From NCBI GenBank assembly GCA_029060755.1, contig JAIDTI010000039.1:1-36072 (forward strand): a stretch of 36,072 bases of DNA, written 5' to 3'. Positions 1 through 7,803 of the stretch are shown piece by piece. The position numbers were made by a program, and so were the translations under genes. Within the stretch, counting starts at the first letter, position 1, and each line of letters starts with the position of its first letter. A model generated the notes under the pieces. The model had not been told where the DNA came from, did no database searches, and was given only the letters and a program-made list of their open reading frames with translations. The stretch comes from Ruminococcus sp. (GTDB lineage: Bacteria; Bacillota; Clostridia; Oscillospirales; Ruminococcaceae).

Positions 1-244
1 CCTCTGTCTGTTCTGCTTCTAATATGCCAAAGGGCTTTTTATGCCTACTTGACTGATTTTTTCTGTCGAACTCACGTGTATTTAGTGAAATTTCATCAAA
101 ACTATCTGGATAGATATTATTTCTGTTATGTACTATTTTCAAGTCTGTAGTATTGAATATGATAAGATTTTTCAAATTATCCATAAAATCTTTTACTTTC
201 AGATTTTTATCTTGATTTGTTTCTATAATAAATGAACGACTCAT
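1..244 (-). CDS. Unrecognised protein, N-terminal 81 residues (runs off window)
   Basis: An open frame starts with ATG at 244 and reads leftward without a stop to the window edge. An AAAGGA ribosome binding site lies about seven bases upstream of the start, and a consensus promoter sits further upstream (283-311). The visible part begins MSRSFIIETNQDKNLKVKDF and is hydrophilic, with no signal peptide or membrane segment. I do not recognise a family. The translation signals and promoter make a real gene likely; the function is unknown because the rest lies outside the window. Confidence 0.7.
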   Translation of the reverse strand, partial: MSRSFIIETNQDKNLKVKDFMDNLKNLIIFNTTDLKIVHNRNNIYPDSFDEISLNTREFDRKNQSSRHKKPFGILEAEQTE

Positions 245-282
245 TGCTAAATCCTTTCAAAATTTCAATTTATTTTACTAAC

Positions 283-311
283 ATTATATATCAAAAAAAA
301 TGTTATGTCAA
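283..311 (-). promoter_or_regulatory. Consensus sigma-A promoter for the partial gene at 1-244
   Basis: On the minus strand TTGACA (306-311) and TATAAT (283-288) are separated by exactly 17 bases, a perfect vegetative promoter. It points at the start codon at 244. Its -35 box abuts the U-tract of the terminator that closes the pectate lyase gene. Confidence 0.85.
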
Positions 312-357
312 TAAAAACGCCATAGTATTTTAGACTTATAATCAAAAATACTATGGC
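311..357 (-). terminator. Intrinsic terminator after the pectate lyase gene
   Basis: A perfect 13-bp inverted repeat (319-331 with 345-357, arm GCCATAGTATTTT) has a 13-base loop and is followed on the minus strand by a GTTTTTATT U-tract. It lies about 40 bases beyond the stop codon of the minus-strand gene at 400-2820. A smaller hairpin (378-382 with 390-394) lies between the stop and this element. Confidence 0.85.
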
Positions 358-399
358 TAAAAATTTCTATATGGGTATCGCTCTTAAAAAGCGAATTTT

Positions 400-2820
400 T
401 TAATTTGTAAGAGTTTTTCTCATAAGAATCATATCAAATACATCAATTCTGTTGTCATTATTCATATCAGCATTTTTTGCCTGTTCAGATGTAAGACTGA
501 TTTCAGCGAGTATGTGTTTTGTAAGAAGTACAGCATCTGCAACATTAACAGAACCGTCGCTGTTTATATCGCCCTTTATTGCAACAGGAACTGTTGTTAT
601 GATAGATGTAGTGGTTGTAGTAGCTTTAGTTGTTGTAGTGGTTGTAGATGTAGTAGTCATTGTTGTTGTGGTTGTAGTTGTGGTAGTTGTTGTTATTACA
701 GCCGTTTCAAGTATCCAGTCCTGACAGTTCACGCCGTTTACTTCCCACTGCTGAACATTAGCGCCGCTTTCCTTGCTTGCTGCATCGACTTCAACAGCAG
801 ATTTTCCGCCTGATACTCTTGTAAGAATCTTGTAAGAGCCGTCAGCATTTTTAACAAACATGAACTGCTGATTTGTACCCTTGTTTGATTTGTAGATGTC
901 AATATTTGTGCCATTGTCGGTCTTTTTTCCAAAAACGTCAAGAACATACGTATCACCGTCGCCCACAGCAGAAACGATATAATAATATCCGTCTCCTGCA
1001 TCAACAAGTTTCCATATATCGTGGATTGTATCATCAGAAGTACCCCACTGCTGAACGTTTGCACCATTTTCAGCCTTTGCACCGTCAACCTGCATATAGA
1101 GATTGGAATTTACATTCCTAAATCTGTATGTAGAACCATTTACAAAAGTTTCTGCTGTAGGTGTAGGATCTGTTATAGGCTCATTCGGAGCAGTATTGAA
1201 TCCTGCACTTGGTACACCTTTTTTACCATAGCGAATATACATCATGTTTCCGCCTGCTGTCTGACAACCGCTGTAAGCGTCACAATAATTCTTTGCATTA
1301 TCAGCAGTAACAGTAACATAGCTGTAATTTGAAGCTGGTCGCCATGTACAGATTTTTGCTGAACCCTCAATGCCAAGACGTTTACAGTTTACACCTTTTG
1401 AACCTGAATCCGCAAAAGCACCTGCATGAGTAACCTCATTCCAATCACATACAACATTACCTTTTGTAGATGCACCGTCATAATAGCAGTTTTCAGCAAA
1501 AAGCTTGCAGTCTGAATGAACAGTGTAAGCCATACTGAAATCATACACATAGTTATTGAATGAGTGGAAATAGCCGTATCTCATAAGACCAGGCGCACGT
1601 GTAAGAGTTTTGTTGAATTTATTGCTTATGAGTGTCATGCGTGGATAGTTGTTATGGTTTTTATATGATTCCTCCGTATCATCAGGATAACCAAGAATCA
1701 AACCATATTCGTGGAGACCAAATGAACTGTCCGAAACTGTGCAGTAATCCGCTTCATAACAGCAAGCAAGAAATTTGTCCCAGTCGGGAACATCTTCACC
1801 CATAGTATTATAACCTGAATGACCTGTAAAAGTAACATGGTCAACCCACAGATTCTGTCCTGACTTGAAATAAACCTGAATTGAGTCGTTGCCGTTTGAT
1901 TTTGCATCATGATTTATTTCAAAGTTCTTGATGATGACATTGTTTCCTTTTTTGTTGGCTGTAAGGAACTGAACGTTATTTAGCGTATGATTGCCATAAC
2001 TTCCAACAATAGTTTTATTGTCTCCTACATTGATACGACCATCTGGACAGTAATAATGATTACCGCTTGAATCAAGCGTAAGATTTGTAACACTGATATT
2101 CTTGTTTACAACAATTGTATAAGGTGTATCGGATTCAGCATACTTTTTGAGAGTTGCAAAGTCGCCGACTTCAACTACTTCACCGAAAAGTCCGCCTATA
2201 TCACCTGCCTTGATGTTGCCAGTATTGTCGTCCATGCAATATCCCGCAAAACCCTGTAAGCCGTCTGAATTGAGAAGCCAGAGCTGACTGTCTGCACCTG
2301 TATAGCTTTCAAGCGTCATTCCTGCACTGCTTTGAGTGAGAGCAAGATTTGTGTCTGAATAGTTTACTATTTTGTAGTAAAGGTCATTTCCGTGACTATC
2401 ATTCTTTACAGGAACAACATACCAGTGCTGAGACTGTGCAGACTCCGCACCATACATTATAACATCAGTACCAGATTTTACATTGTAGCCTGCCGGCGTG
2501 AGCATACGTCCCGATTCAGCATTTACAAACTTGAAAAATGTACCTTTTGAGTCTTCGCCTACACGGTCAAAACGCCATGAAGGTGACAAATCGTTTCCAA
2601 GAGCCTTTACAGAAAGTGTAGCGTTATCACCTGTGCCGTTCTCTGTAAGTACTTTGGAATTATCTTTTGTGGCAATGTTCATAAGCTGTGCAGGATAGTC
2701 TACAGACAATGCAGATGCTTCAAGAGCCATGTCCTGACTTGCAAAAAGCGGAATAATCCATGAAGTAAGCATTGCAAGAGACAAAATAACAGTCTGCTTT
2801 GAATGTTTTGAAAATTCCAT
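400..2820 (-). CDS. Secreted dockerin-bearing pectate lyase (PL1-like) with ricin-type lectin modules
   Basis: The 806-residue product probably cleaves pectate by beta-elimination outside the cell. Its modules in order are: a signal peptide (about 1-33), a ricin-B/CBM13-like domain (about 37-200), a right-handed beta-helix of pectate lyase PL1 type (about 205-520) carrying the LWVDHVTF segment and the RAPGLMRYGYFHSFNN segment around residue 407 that is typical of the catalytic region, a second CBM13-type domain (about 555-700), an almost pure Thr linker (about 705-745) and a C-terminal type I dockerin (about 747-806) with two calcium-binding repeats, GDINSDGSVNVAD and ADMNNDNRIDVFD. The start at 2820 was chosen because AAGGAGG lies four bases upstream (2824-2830) and a signal peptide follows; the open frame extends upstream to 3156 but lacks such signals. 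The dockerin implies attachment to a scaffoldin. It has its own promoter and terminator. Confidence 0.9.
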   Translation of the reverse strand: MEFSKHSKQTVILSLAMLTSWIIPLFASQDMALEASALSVDYPAQLMNIATKDNSKVLTENGTGDNATLSVKALGNDLSPSWRFDRVGEDSKGTFFKFVNAESGRMLTPAGYNVKSGTDVIMYGAESAQSQHWYVVPVKNDSHGNDLYYKIVNYSDTNLALTQSSAGMTLESYTGADSQLWLLNSDGLQGFAGYCMDDNTGNIKAGDIGGLFGEVVEVGDFATLKKYAESDTPYTIVVNKNISVTNLTLDSSGNHYYCPDGRINVGDNKTIVGSYGNHTLNNVQFLTANKKGNNVIIKNFEINHDAKSNGNDSIQVYFKSGQNLWVDHVTFTGHSGYNTMGEDVPDWDKFLACCYEADYCTVSDSSFGLHEYGLILGYPDDTEESYKNHNNYPRMTLISNKFNKTLTRAPGLMRYGYFHSFNNYVYDFSMAYTVHSDCKLFAENCYYDGASTKGNVVCDWNEVTHAGAFADSGSKGVNCKRLGIEGSAKICTWRPASNYSYVTVTADNAKNYCDAYSGCQTAGGNMMYIRYGKKGVPSAGFNTAPNEPITDPTPTAETFVNGSTYRFRNVNSNLYMQVDGAKAENGANVQQWGTSDDTIHDIWKLVDAGDGYYYIVSAVGDGDTYVLDVFGKKTDNGTNIDIYKSNKGTNQQFMFVKNADGSYKILTRVSGGKSAVEVDAASKESGANVQQWEVNGVNCQDWILETAVITTTTTTTTTTTMTTTSTTTTTTKATTTTTSIITTVPVAIKGDINSDGSVNVADAVLLTKHILAEISLTSEQAKNADMNNDNRIDVFDMILMRKTLTN
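588..696 (-). repeat. Thr-codon repeat encoding a linker
   Basis: A degenerate run of ACA/ACT/ACC codons on the minus strand encodes about 30 threonines with a few Ser, Met, Lys and Ala interruptions, joining the second lectin module of the pectate lyase to its dockerin. Such linkers are typical of cellulosomal enzymes of ruminococci. The opposite strand reads as a false poly-Val frame. Confidence 0.85.
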
Positions 2821-2862
2821 AAAAACCTCCTTAAATATATTAAGATTTATACCGTTGTTAAT

Positions 2863-2891
2863 ATTATACAAAATTATTATCTGTTTGTCAA
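2863..2891 (-). promoter_or_regulatory. Consensus sigma-A promoter for the pectate lyase gene
   Basis: On the minus strand TTGACA (2886-2891) and TATAAT (2863-2868) are 17 bases apart, a perfect match. It lies between the terminator of the SGNH gene and the pectate lyase start, so the lyase is probably transcribed alone. Confidence 0.85.
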
Positions 2892-2926
2892 TCCAATATA
2901 ATATCTTTTTATATATCTTTATATAT

Positions 2927-2964
2927 AAAATAATCTCCCTGAATATAAATTCAAGGAGATTATT
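2927..2964 (-). terminator. Probable terminator after the SGNH hydrolase gene
   Basis: Arms 2929-2943 and 2950-2964 pair over 15 bases with one G-U wobble and a six-base loop. On the minus strand the hairpin runs into TTTTATATATA. It begins eight bases after the SGNH stop codon. The U-tract is interrupted by A, so strength is uncertain. Confidence 0.6.
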
Positions 2965-2971
2965 TTTAATA

Positions 2972-3850
2972 TCATGTTGTAGTTGTGTCAGGTTCTGTTT
3001 CAGGTTGAGCAGTAGTTTCCTGAATATTATCCTCAACGCTGATTGTTTTAGTGCAGAGCCATTCGCACCATTTTGTGTAGTACATTCCAAGAGGGTGAAC
3101 GCCGTCAGAAGTGTATGATTCAGTAAAATTGCCGTATTCGTCGTCATATACCTCATTTATATCAATATAAAATGTACGCTTGTTGTCGGTCAGCGATTCA
3201 ATAACGCTGTTGAGGTTATTTATTGCACTGTTGTTTATTATGTCATTTTCTTCTGAATATGAAACGTGTAAATTTGCCTGTAAGTATATTATTGCATCAG
3301 GCTGATGTACTTTTATTTTTTCAACAATTGCCCTGTATGCTGTTTTCGTTACCTCAATATCGTTTCCGACTTCATTTATACCAAGCATTACATAAACTTT
3401 ACCATATTGTTTTTTGTCAATTTTTTCGTCAAATGTCATGCCATCAATTTCCTCATCATCAATCTGATAGGCAGACATTCCGACAGAACAGAAATAATCA
3501 GCATTTTTCAGCGTTCCGTATTCCTTGATACCAACCGTACGTGAATCGCCGATAAAAAGAGCATCATCAAAATAAGAAACATCACTTGTTGCAAAAGGCA
3601 CAGCAGGAACATTCTCAATAGGAGTAGTTTCAGCATGAACATTTTCAGTTGAATTTTCTGAAGTTGACGGATTTTCCTGCAAATTATCTCCAGGCGGTTC
3701 ATTAGGCTTGCTGTTATCTGAAACAGAGGGAGGATTGACAGGCTTTTTTGTCTCTGAACTTTTCCATATTTTATGGATTATAACAGGAGATGCGACAAAA
3801 CAGGTTGCCATGAGAATAAGAGTGTAAGCGGATTTTTTTAATTTTTTCAT
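2972..3850 (-). CDS. Membrane-anchored SGNH/GDSL hydrolase, partner of the MBOAT acyltransferase
   Basis: The 292-residue product has an N-terminal signal anchor (about 7-28), a Pro/Ser/Glu-rich low-complexity stalk (about 35-85) and an SGNH hydrolase fold. The catalytic signature is visible: FIGDS with Ser103, the LGINE block with Asn159, and DGVHP with Asp249 and His252. It most likely acts on acyl groups of an extracytoplasmic polysaccharide, either as transferase or esterase, like AlgJ/AlgX-type partners of AlgI. An alternative start at 3892 overlaps the MBOAT stop (TAATG) but has no ribosome binding site; ATG 3850 follows AAAAAAGGGGA and gives a clean signal anchor, so it is preferred. 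The C-terminus ends in a Thr-rich tail (TTAQPETEPDTTTT) with no domain after it. Confidence 0.85.
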   Translation of the reverse strand: MKKLKKSAYTLILMATCFVASPVIIHKIWKSSETKKPVNPPSVSDNSKPNEPPGDNLQENPSTSENSTENVHAETTPIENVPAVPFATSDVSYFDDALFIGDSRTVGIKEYGTLKNADYFCSVGMSAYQIDDEEIDGMTFDEKIDKKQYGKVYVMLGINEVGNDIEVTKTAYRAIVEKIKVHQPDAIIYLQANLHVSYSEENDIINNSAINNLNSVIESLTDNKRTFYIDINEVYDDEYGNFTESYTSDGVHPLGMYYTKWCEWLCTKTISVEDNIQETTAQPETEPDTTTT

Positions 3851-3891
3851 ACATATTGTCCCCTTTTTTAATTTTTCTTTTGTTTTACACA

Positions 3892-5286
3892 TTAAAATCT
3901 GAAATACAAGAACGGGTCATCTTTACCCTGATACATACAATAAACTGAAAACCAGAAAATCATCAGAAGCAGAATAATCCCCAGCCATGAATCTTTTATC
4001 TTTTTATATATCGATTCAGGCAGTTTTGTTGAAAAAAGGAATCCTGCTATAAAATATTTACCGTATATATTAAAGTATTTCAGATAATCTTTATCAAACA
4101 CAACACCGTTTTCTGATTTTATATTTATAAGTCGCCTGAAATATTCACCAAGCTGACTGAAATCGGTGATTGCGAATAAAAGCCACGTAAGCGGAATAAG
4201 CAGTATCATGTAAATATGCCCTGCAATGTAGTACTTGTCCATGAATTTTTTTACACCGCAGAATTTTTCAAGCATAAGTATTCCAAAAAGAACAAGACCC
4301 CATAACACAAAATTCCAGCTTGCGCCATGCCATAAGCCAGTAAAAGCCCATACTACAAATGAATTGCGGACAGTTTTCGGAATTGTAACTCTGCTTCCAC
4401 CAAGAGGGAAATATATGTAGTCTTTAAACCACGTTCCAAGTGTTATGTGCCAGCGTCTCCAGAACTCTGTCATTGATGTGGATAAATATGGATAATCGAA
4501 GTTTTTCGGAATATCAAAGCCCATAATTTTTCCAAGACCAACCGCCATTAACGAATAGCCCCAGAAATCAAAGTATAGCTGAAACGAATATGCTATTATG
4601 CCAAGCCATGCAAGAGGTGTTGAGATACTTTCATATCCGATTGTTGAAATGTCACGCCAGAGACCGCCTATCTGATTTGCAAGAATTACTTTCAGTCCAA
4701 GACCTATTGTAAATGTTCGCAGTCCTTCATCAACTTTATCTATTGAATGAGTTCTGTTCTGCAACTGTTCTGCTACTGTCGAATATGTAACAATAGGACC
4801 TGCTATAAGTTGCGGAAACATACTTATATACGCACCATAGTTTATAATGTTTGTTTCTGCCTTTGCTTTTTTACGGTATACATCAACAATATACGAAACA
4901 TTCTGAAATGTATAGAAACTTATTCCGACGGGCAGGACAATATTTTTCACCGTAAAATCCGAACAGAAAAGACTGTTGATATTTTCGGTAAGAAATCCGA
5001 AATACTTAAAGAAAACAAGCCATATAAAGTTAAATATAATTCCTGTCCATAACCATACTTTTGATGATTTGCGAAACTCTGAAATAAATTCGCCGATTAT
5101 GAAATTTATCAGCGTAGTGAGCAGAAAAAGTGTAATATAAACAGGTTGTTTCAGTACACCCATACTATAAAATATTACACTTCCCACAAAAATAATAAAG
5201 TTTTTATATTTAGCCGGAGAAAAACCGTATACGATAAGAAATAACGGTAAAAATATAAAGATAAATTCCAGACTGCTGAATACCAT
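3892..5286 (-). CDS. MBOAT-family O-acyltransferase (AlgI/DltB-like)
   Basis: This 464-residue polytopic membrane protein has roughly ten hydrophobic segments. It carries the MBOAT hallmarks: the EFWRRWHITLGTWFKDYIYF block with His280 and the invariant active-site histidine, His320, in the FTGLWHGASWNF block. Proteins of this family move acetyl groups across the membrane for O-acetylation of alginate, teichoic acid or other surface glycans. The SGNH gene follows directly, the usual two-gene arrangement of such systems. AAAGGGTG precedes the ATG at 5286. The glycan substrate cannot be inferred; there are no glycosyltransferase or dlt genes beside it. Confidence 0.9.
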   Translation of the reverse strand: MVFSSLEFIFIFLPLFLIVYGFSPAKYKNFIIFVGSVIFYSMGVLKQPVYITLFLLTTLINFIIGEFISEFRKSSKVWLWTGIIFNFIWLVFFKYFGFLTENINSLFCSDFTVKNIVLPVGISFYTFQNVSYIVDVYRKKAKAETNIINYGAYISMFPQLIAGPIVTYSTVAEQLQNRTHSIDKVDEGLRTFTIGLGLKVILANQIGGLWRDISTIGYESISTPLAWLGIIAYSFQLYFDFWGYSLMAVGLGKIMGFDIPKNFDYPYLSTSMTEFWRRWHITLGTWFKDYIYFPLGGSRVTIPKTVRNSFVVWAFTGLWHGASWNFVLWGLVLFGILMLEKFCGVKKFMDKYYIAGHIYMILLIPLTWLLFAITDFSQLGEYFRRLINIKSENGVVFDKDYLKYFNIYGKYFIAGFLFSTKLPESIYKKIKDSWLGIILLLMIFWFSVYCMYQGKDDPFLYFRF

Positions 5287-5373
5287 TCAATCACCCTTTT
5301 TGTTAATTCTTTTGTCCGCTTATATTTTTCTTTGCGGAAATCTACACAAAGCCATAATATGACTATATATACT

Positions 5374-5402
5374 ATTTTACACACAATTATCACAAAATTC
5401 AA
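5374..5402 (-). promoter_or_regulatory. Probable promoter of the MBOAT-SGNH operon
   Basis: On the minus strand TTGAAT (5397-5402) and TAAAAT (5374-5379) are 17 bases apart. It lies in the 310-base gap 5287-5596 between the divergent MBOAT and araC-like genes. Apart from this element and the opposing promoter at 5525-5553 the gap holds only AT-rich sequence. Confidence 0.6.
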
Positions 5403-5524
5403 GTCATTTTATTTTTTGTAACTATTTGTAATATTTTACCTATTGACAAAAAAATCTTTTACAGTGAACAGCCAAATATTGTGGTAAATATTTGTATAAA
5501 TCAGCCAAAGTTTTTATTATTCTA

Positions 5525-5553
5525 TTTACAAAATACCCATATTGTAATATAAT
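5525..5553 (+). promoter_or_regulatory. Promoter of the AraC-family regulator
   Basis: TTTACA (5525-5530) and TATAAT (5548-5553) are separated by 17 bases, and the ATG at 5597 follows about 35 bases after the expected transcription start. Confidence 0.75.
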
Positions 5554-5596
5554 TAATATATATTTTGTATCGCAGAATTTTTGTGGAGTTGATTTT

Positions 5597-6457
5597 ATGA
5601 TTAAGCATCTTTCAGGAGATTATGAAACAGTCGAATATGAGAGCAAGCGTACTTTCCTGCTCCATGATAACTATGACAATGAAAAATACCCTGTCCATTG
5701 GCATAATGCTATTGAAATTCTTATGCCTCTGGAAAATGAATATGTAGTAAATGTATGTGACGTGGAATACAAAATTCCTGAATATGATATTCTGATTATA
5801 CCGCCTGCCGAACTTCATGGTATGCCTGCTGTTGCAGGACACCGCCTTATATTGCAGTGTGATAATTCAGTTTTAGCTGATGTTCCGGCAGTTGAGCCTG
5901 TTATGCGTGGCTTGACAGCACCGCTTCTTATTAACAGAAATCTTGATAAGAGTCTGCATAGTATAGCAAAAAAGATAATGCTTGATATATATAAGCTCAA
6001 CGGTAGAAAATCCGAACTTGCGGATGTGAAAATATATGTTGCAATTATAAATCTGCTTATAGCTGTAAGAGAGTTCCGCATTGAACAGGCTAAAATTTCG
6101 CTTGACTGCGATGACGAAAGAATTGACGAATACAACAAAAAATTCGACATGGTTATGAAATATATTGATACAAATTATATGTATGATATTTCACTTGAAC
6201 AGCTGGCAGAAGTTGCAGGCTACAGCAAATATCACTTTTCACGCATTTTCAAGCAGTATAATTCCATGTCATACCTGCAATATATCAATGCAAGACGTAC
6301 AAAGGCAGCTGAACTTTTACTCCTTGACCCGACTATTTCAGTAACAGAAGTTGCAATGCGTTCGGGATTCAAAAGTCTCACAACATTCAACCGCATTTTC
6401 AAGGAGATAAAGCACTGTACACCGACAGATTTCAAAAAACTTTATTCGTCAGATTAA
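5597..6457 (+). CDS. AraC-family transcriptional regulator
   Basis: The 286-residue product has an N-terminal cupin-like ligand-binding half (VHWHNAIEILMPLENEY near residues 35-55) and a C-terminal pair of helix-turn-helix motifs (about 185-284) with the family signature from YSKYHFSRIFKQ to SVTEVAMRSGFKSLTTFNRIFK. Ruminococcal AraC proteins of this layout usually sense sugars or small metabolites. The start at 5597 is preferred over an upstream ATG at 5492 because GTGGAG lies eight bases before it and the expected transcript begins after 5492. It stands alone and is divergent from the MBOAT operon, which makes that operon a possible but unproven target. Confidence 0.88.
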   Translation: MIKHLSGDYETVEYESKRTFLLHDNYDNEKYPVHWHNAIEILMPLENEYVVNVCDVEYKIPEYDILIIPPAELHGMPAVAGHRLILQCDNSVLADVPAVEPVMRGLTAPLLINRNLDKSLHSIAKKIMLDIYKLNGRKSELADVKIYVAIINLLIAVREFRIEQAKISLDCDDERIDEYNKKFDMVMKYIDTNYMYDISLEQLAEVAGYSKYHFSRIFKQYNSMSYLQYINARRTKAAELLLLDPTISVTEVAMRSGFKSLTTFNRIFKEIKHCTPTDFKKLYSSD

Positions 6458-6493
6458 TTTTTTGTAAAATCTATGGTAATTCTGCTAATATTG

Positions 6494-6502
6494 TGATATA
6501 AT
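6494..6502 (+). promoter_or_regulatory. Extended -10 promoter of the yfmF-yfmH-lgt-folD operon
   Basis: TG-A-TATAAT at 6494-6502 is an extended -10 element. The -35 position (6474-6479, TGGTAA) is poor, as is common for extended -10 promoters. It lies about 40 bases before the yfmF start. Confidence 0.6.
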
Positions 6503-6543
6503 AAATAAGTAAATTTTATCAAAGTCTGGAGTGATTTTCAATA

Positions 6544-7803
6544 ATGAATTATAAAAGAGAAGTTATCGGCGATAATATAGGCTTTTCAACAATTATTGAT
6601 GAAAAGTTCAACACCTGTTCTCTAAGTGTGAAATTTATAACTGAACTTAGTTCGGAATATACCGCCGAAAATGAGATAGTAAGCAGTCTGCTTTCTATGT
6701 CAAACAGTAAAATAAAGAGTCTCAGTGAAATGAATAAAACCATGCAGGAACTTTATGCAGCCAGTATAAGCGGAAGAACAAATACTATCGGTTATACTCA
6801 GGTTATAACTTTTTCAGCCTCATGGATTTGCGACCGCTTTGCACTTGAAAACGAAAATATAACAGAAAGTATGCTTGAAATAGTTCACGACTGTATTTTC
6901 AGTCCGAACACAGAAAACGGTGCATTTGACAGCAAAAATTTCAAGATATGTCAGAAATGCCTGATTGACGATATAAACAGCATATTGAATGATAAGCGTG
7001 AATATGCCATTATACAGGCTAAAAAAACAGCTTTTAAAGGTGAACCCATTGAAAATTCATTCATTGAAATAGAAGACGCAGAAAAAGTCACACCTAAATC
7101 TGTATTCATAGCATACGAACATCTTCTTGAAACATCACAAATTGAGATTTTCTATGTTGCACCTGAAGAAAATACTGCTGTTGCCGAAATGTTCCGCAAG
7201 GGATTTTCAGAAATAACAAGAAATTCACATCAGTACACAATATACAGTAACAGTCCGATAAAGGTAGAGCCTGAAAAAGTTACAGAGGAACTTCCTGTTA
7301 ATCAAAGCAAGATGATACTCTTGTTAAAAGGTGAAACAGATGACAGCTATGCAATGAATATGTTAAGCATTATATTAGGCGGTACACCTGTATCAAAGCT
7401 TTTTATGAATGTTCGTGAAAAACTCAGTCTATGCTACTATTGCTCATGCCGTTATATTAAAAATAATGTAATTCTTATTGACAGCGGAGTTGACAAGGAG
7501 AATATTCAGAAAGCTTATGATGAAATATTCAATCAGATTGAAGAAATCAGAAACGGAAATATTTCAGAAGAAGAAATGCAAGCTGTAATAAATGCAATAG
7601 ACGATAGTCTGTCGAGTGTCGGTGATACTCCTGTTCAATATGTAAACTGGTATTTTGACAGATTCTGCAATGGTGATATTATAACACCTCAACAATACTT
7701 TGATAAATTCTGTTCAGTTACAAAAGAAAGTATCATAAATACTGCAAAGTCAATTAAACCTGATACTTCATACTATCTTATTAATAAGGAGATTTCTGAA
7801 TGA
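6544..7803 (+). CDS. yfmF: M16 peptidase-like protein YfmF (EF-P 5-aminopentanol modification-associated)
   Basis: This 419-residue M16 (insulinase) family member lacks the HxxEH zinc motif, as expected for the inactive partner of the YfmF/YfmH pair. C-terminal M16 features are present around GGTPVSKLFMNVREKLSLCYY (about 278-300). The family is annotated as associated with 5-aminopentanolylation of elongation factor P in Firmicutes, though its exact biochemical role is not settled. It overlaps yfmH by four bases (ATGA), implying translational coupling and a heterodimer. The start ATG 6544 follows a weak GGAGTG site. Confidence 0.88.
   Translation: MNYKREVIGDNIGFSTIIDEKFNTCSLSVKFITELSSEYTAENEIVSSLLSMSNSKIKSLSEMNKTMQELYAASISGRTNTIGYTQVITFSASWICDRFALENENITESMLEIVHDCIFSPNTENGAFDSKNFKICQKCLIDDINSILNDKREYAIIQAKKTAFKGEPIENSFIEIEDAEKVTPKSVFIAYEHLLETSQIEIFYVAPEENTAVAEMFRKGFSEITRNSHQYTIYSNSPIKVEPEKVTEELPVNQSKMILLLKGETDDSYAMNMLSIILGGTPVSKLFMNVREKLSLCYYCSCRYIKNNVILIDSGVDKENIQKAYDEIFNQIEEIRNGNISEEEMQAVINAIDDSLSSVGDTPVQYVNWYFDRFCNGDIITPQQYFDKFCSVTKESIINTAKSIKPDTSYYLINKEISE

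Noticed and set aside
452-813. Plus-strand frames rich in Val or Cys across the Thr linker
   Set aside because: They are antisense shadows of the Thr-codon repeat, with no ribosome binding site.
2821-3156. N-terminal 112-residue extension of the pectate lyase frame
   Set aside because: It runs through the promoter and the SGNH terminator and overlaps the SGNH coding region; the start at 2820 has AAGGAGG and a signal peptide.
5452-5480. TTGACA near 5453 as another promoter for the AraC gene
   Set aside because: No -10 match occurs 16-18 bases downstream; the promoter at 5525 is far better.
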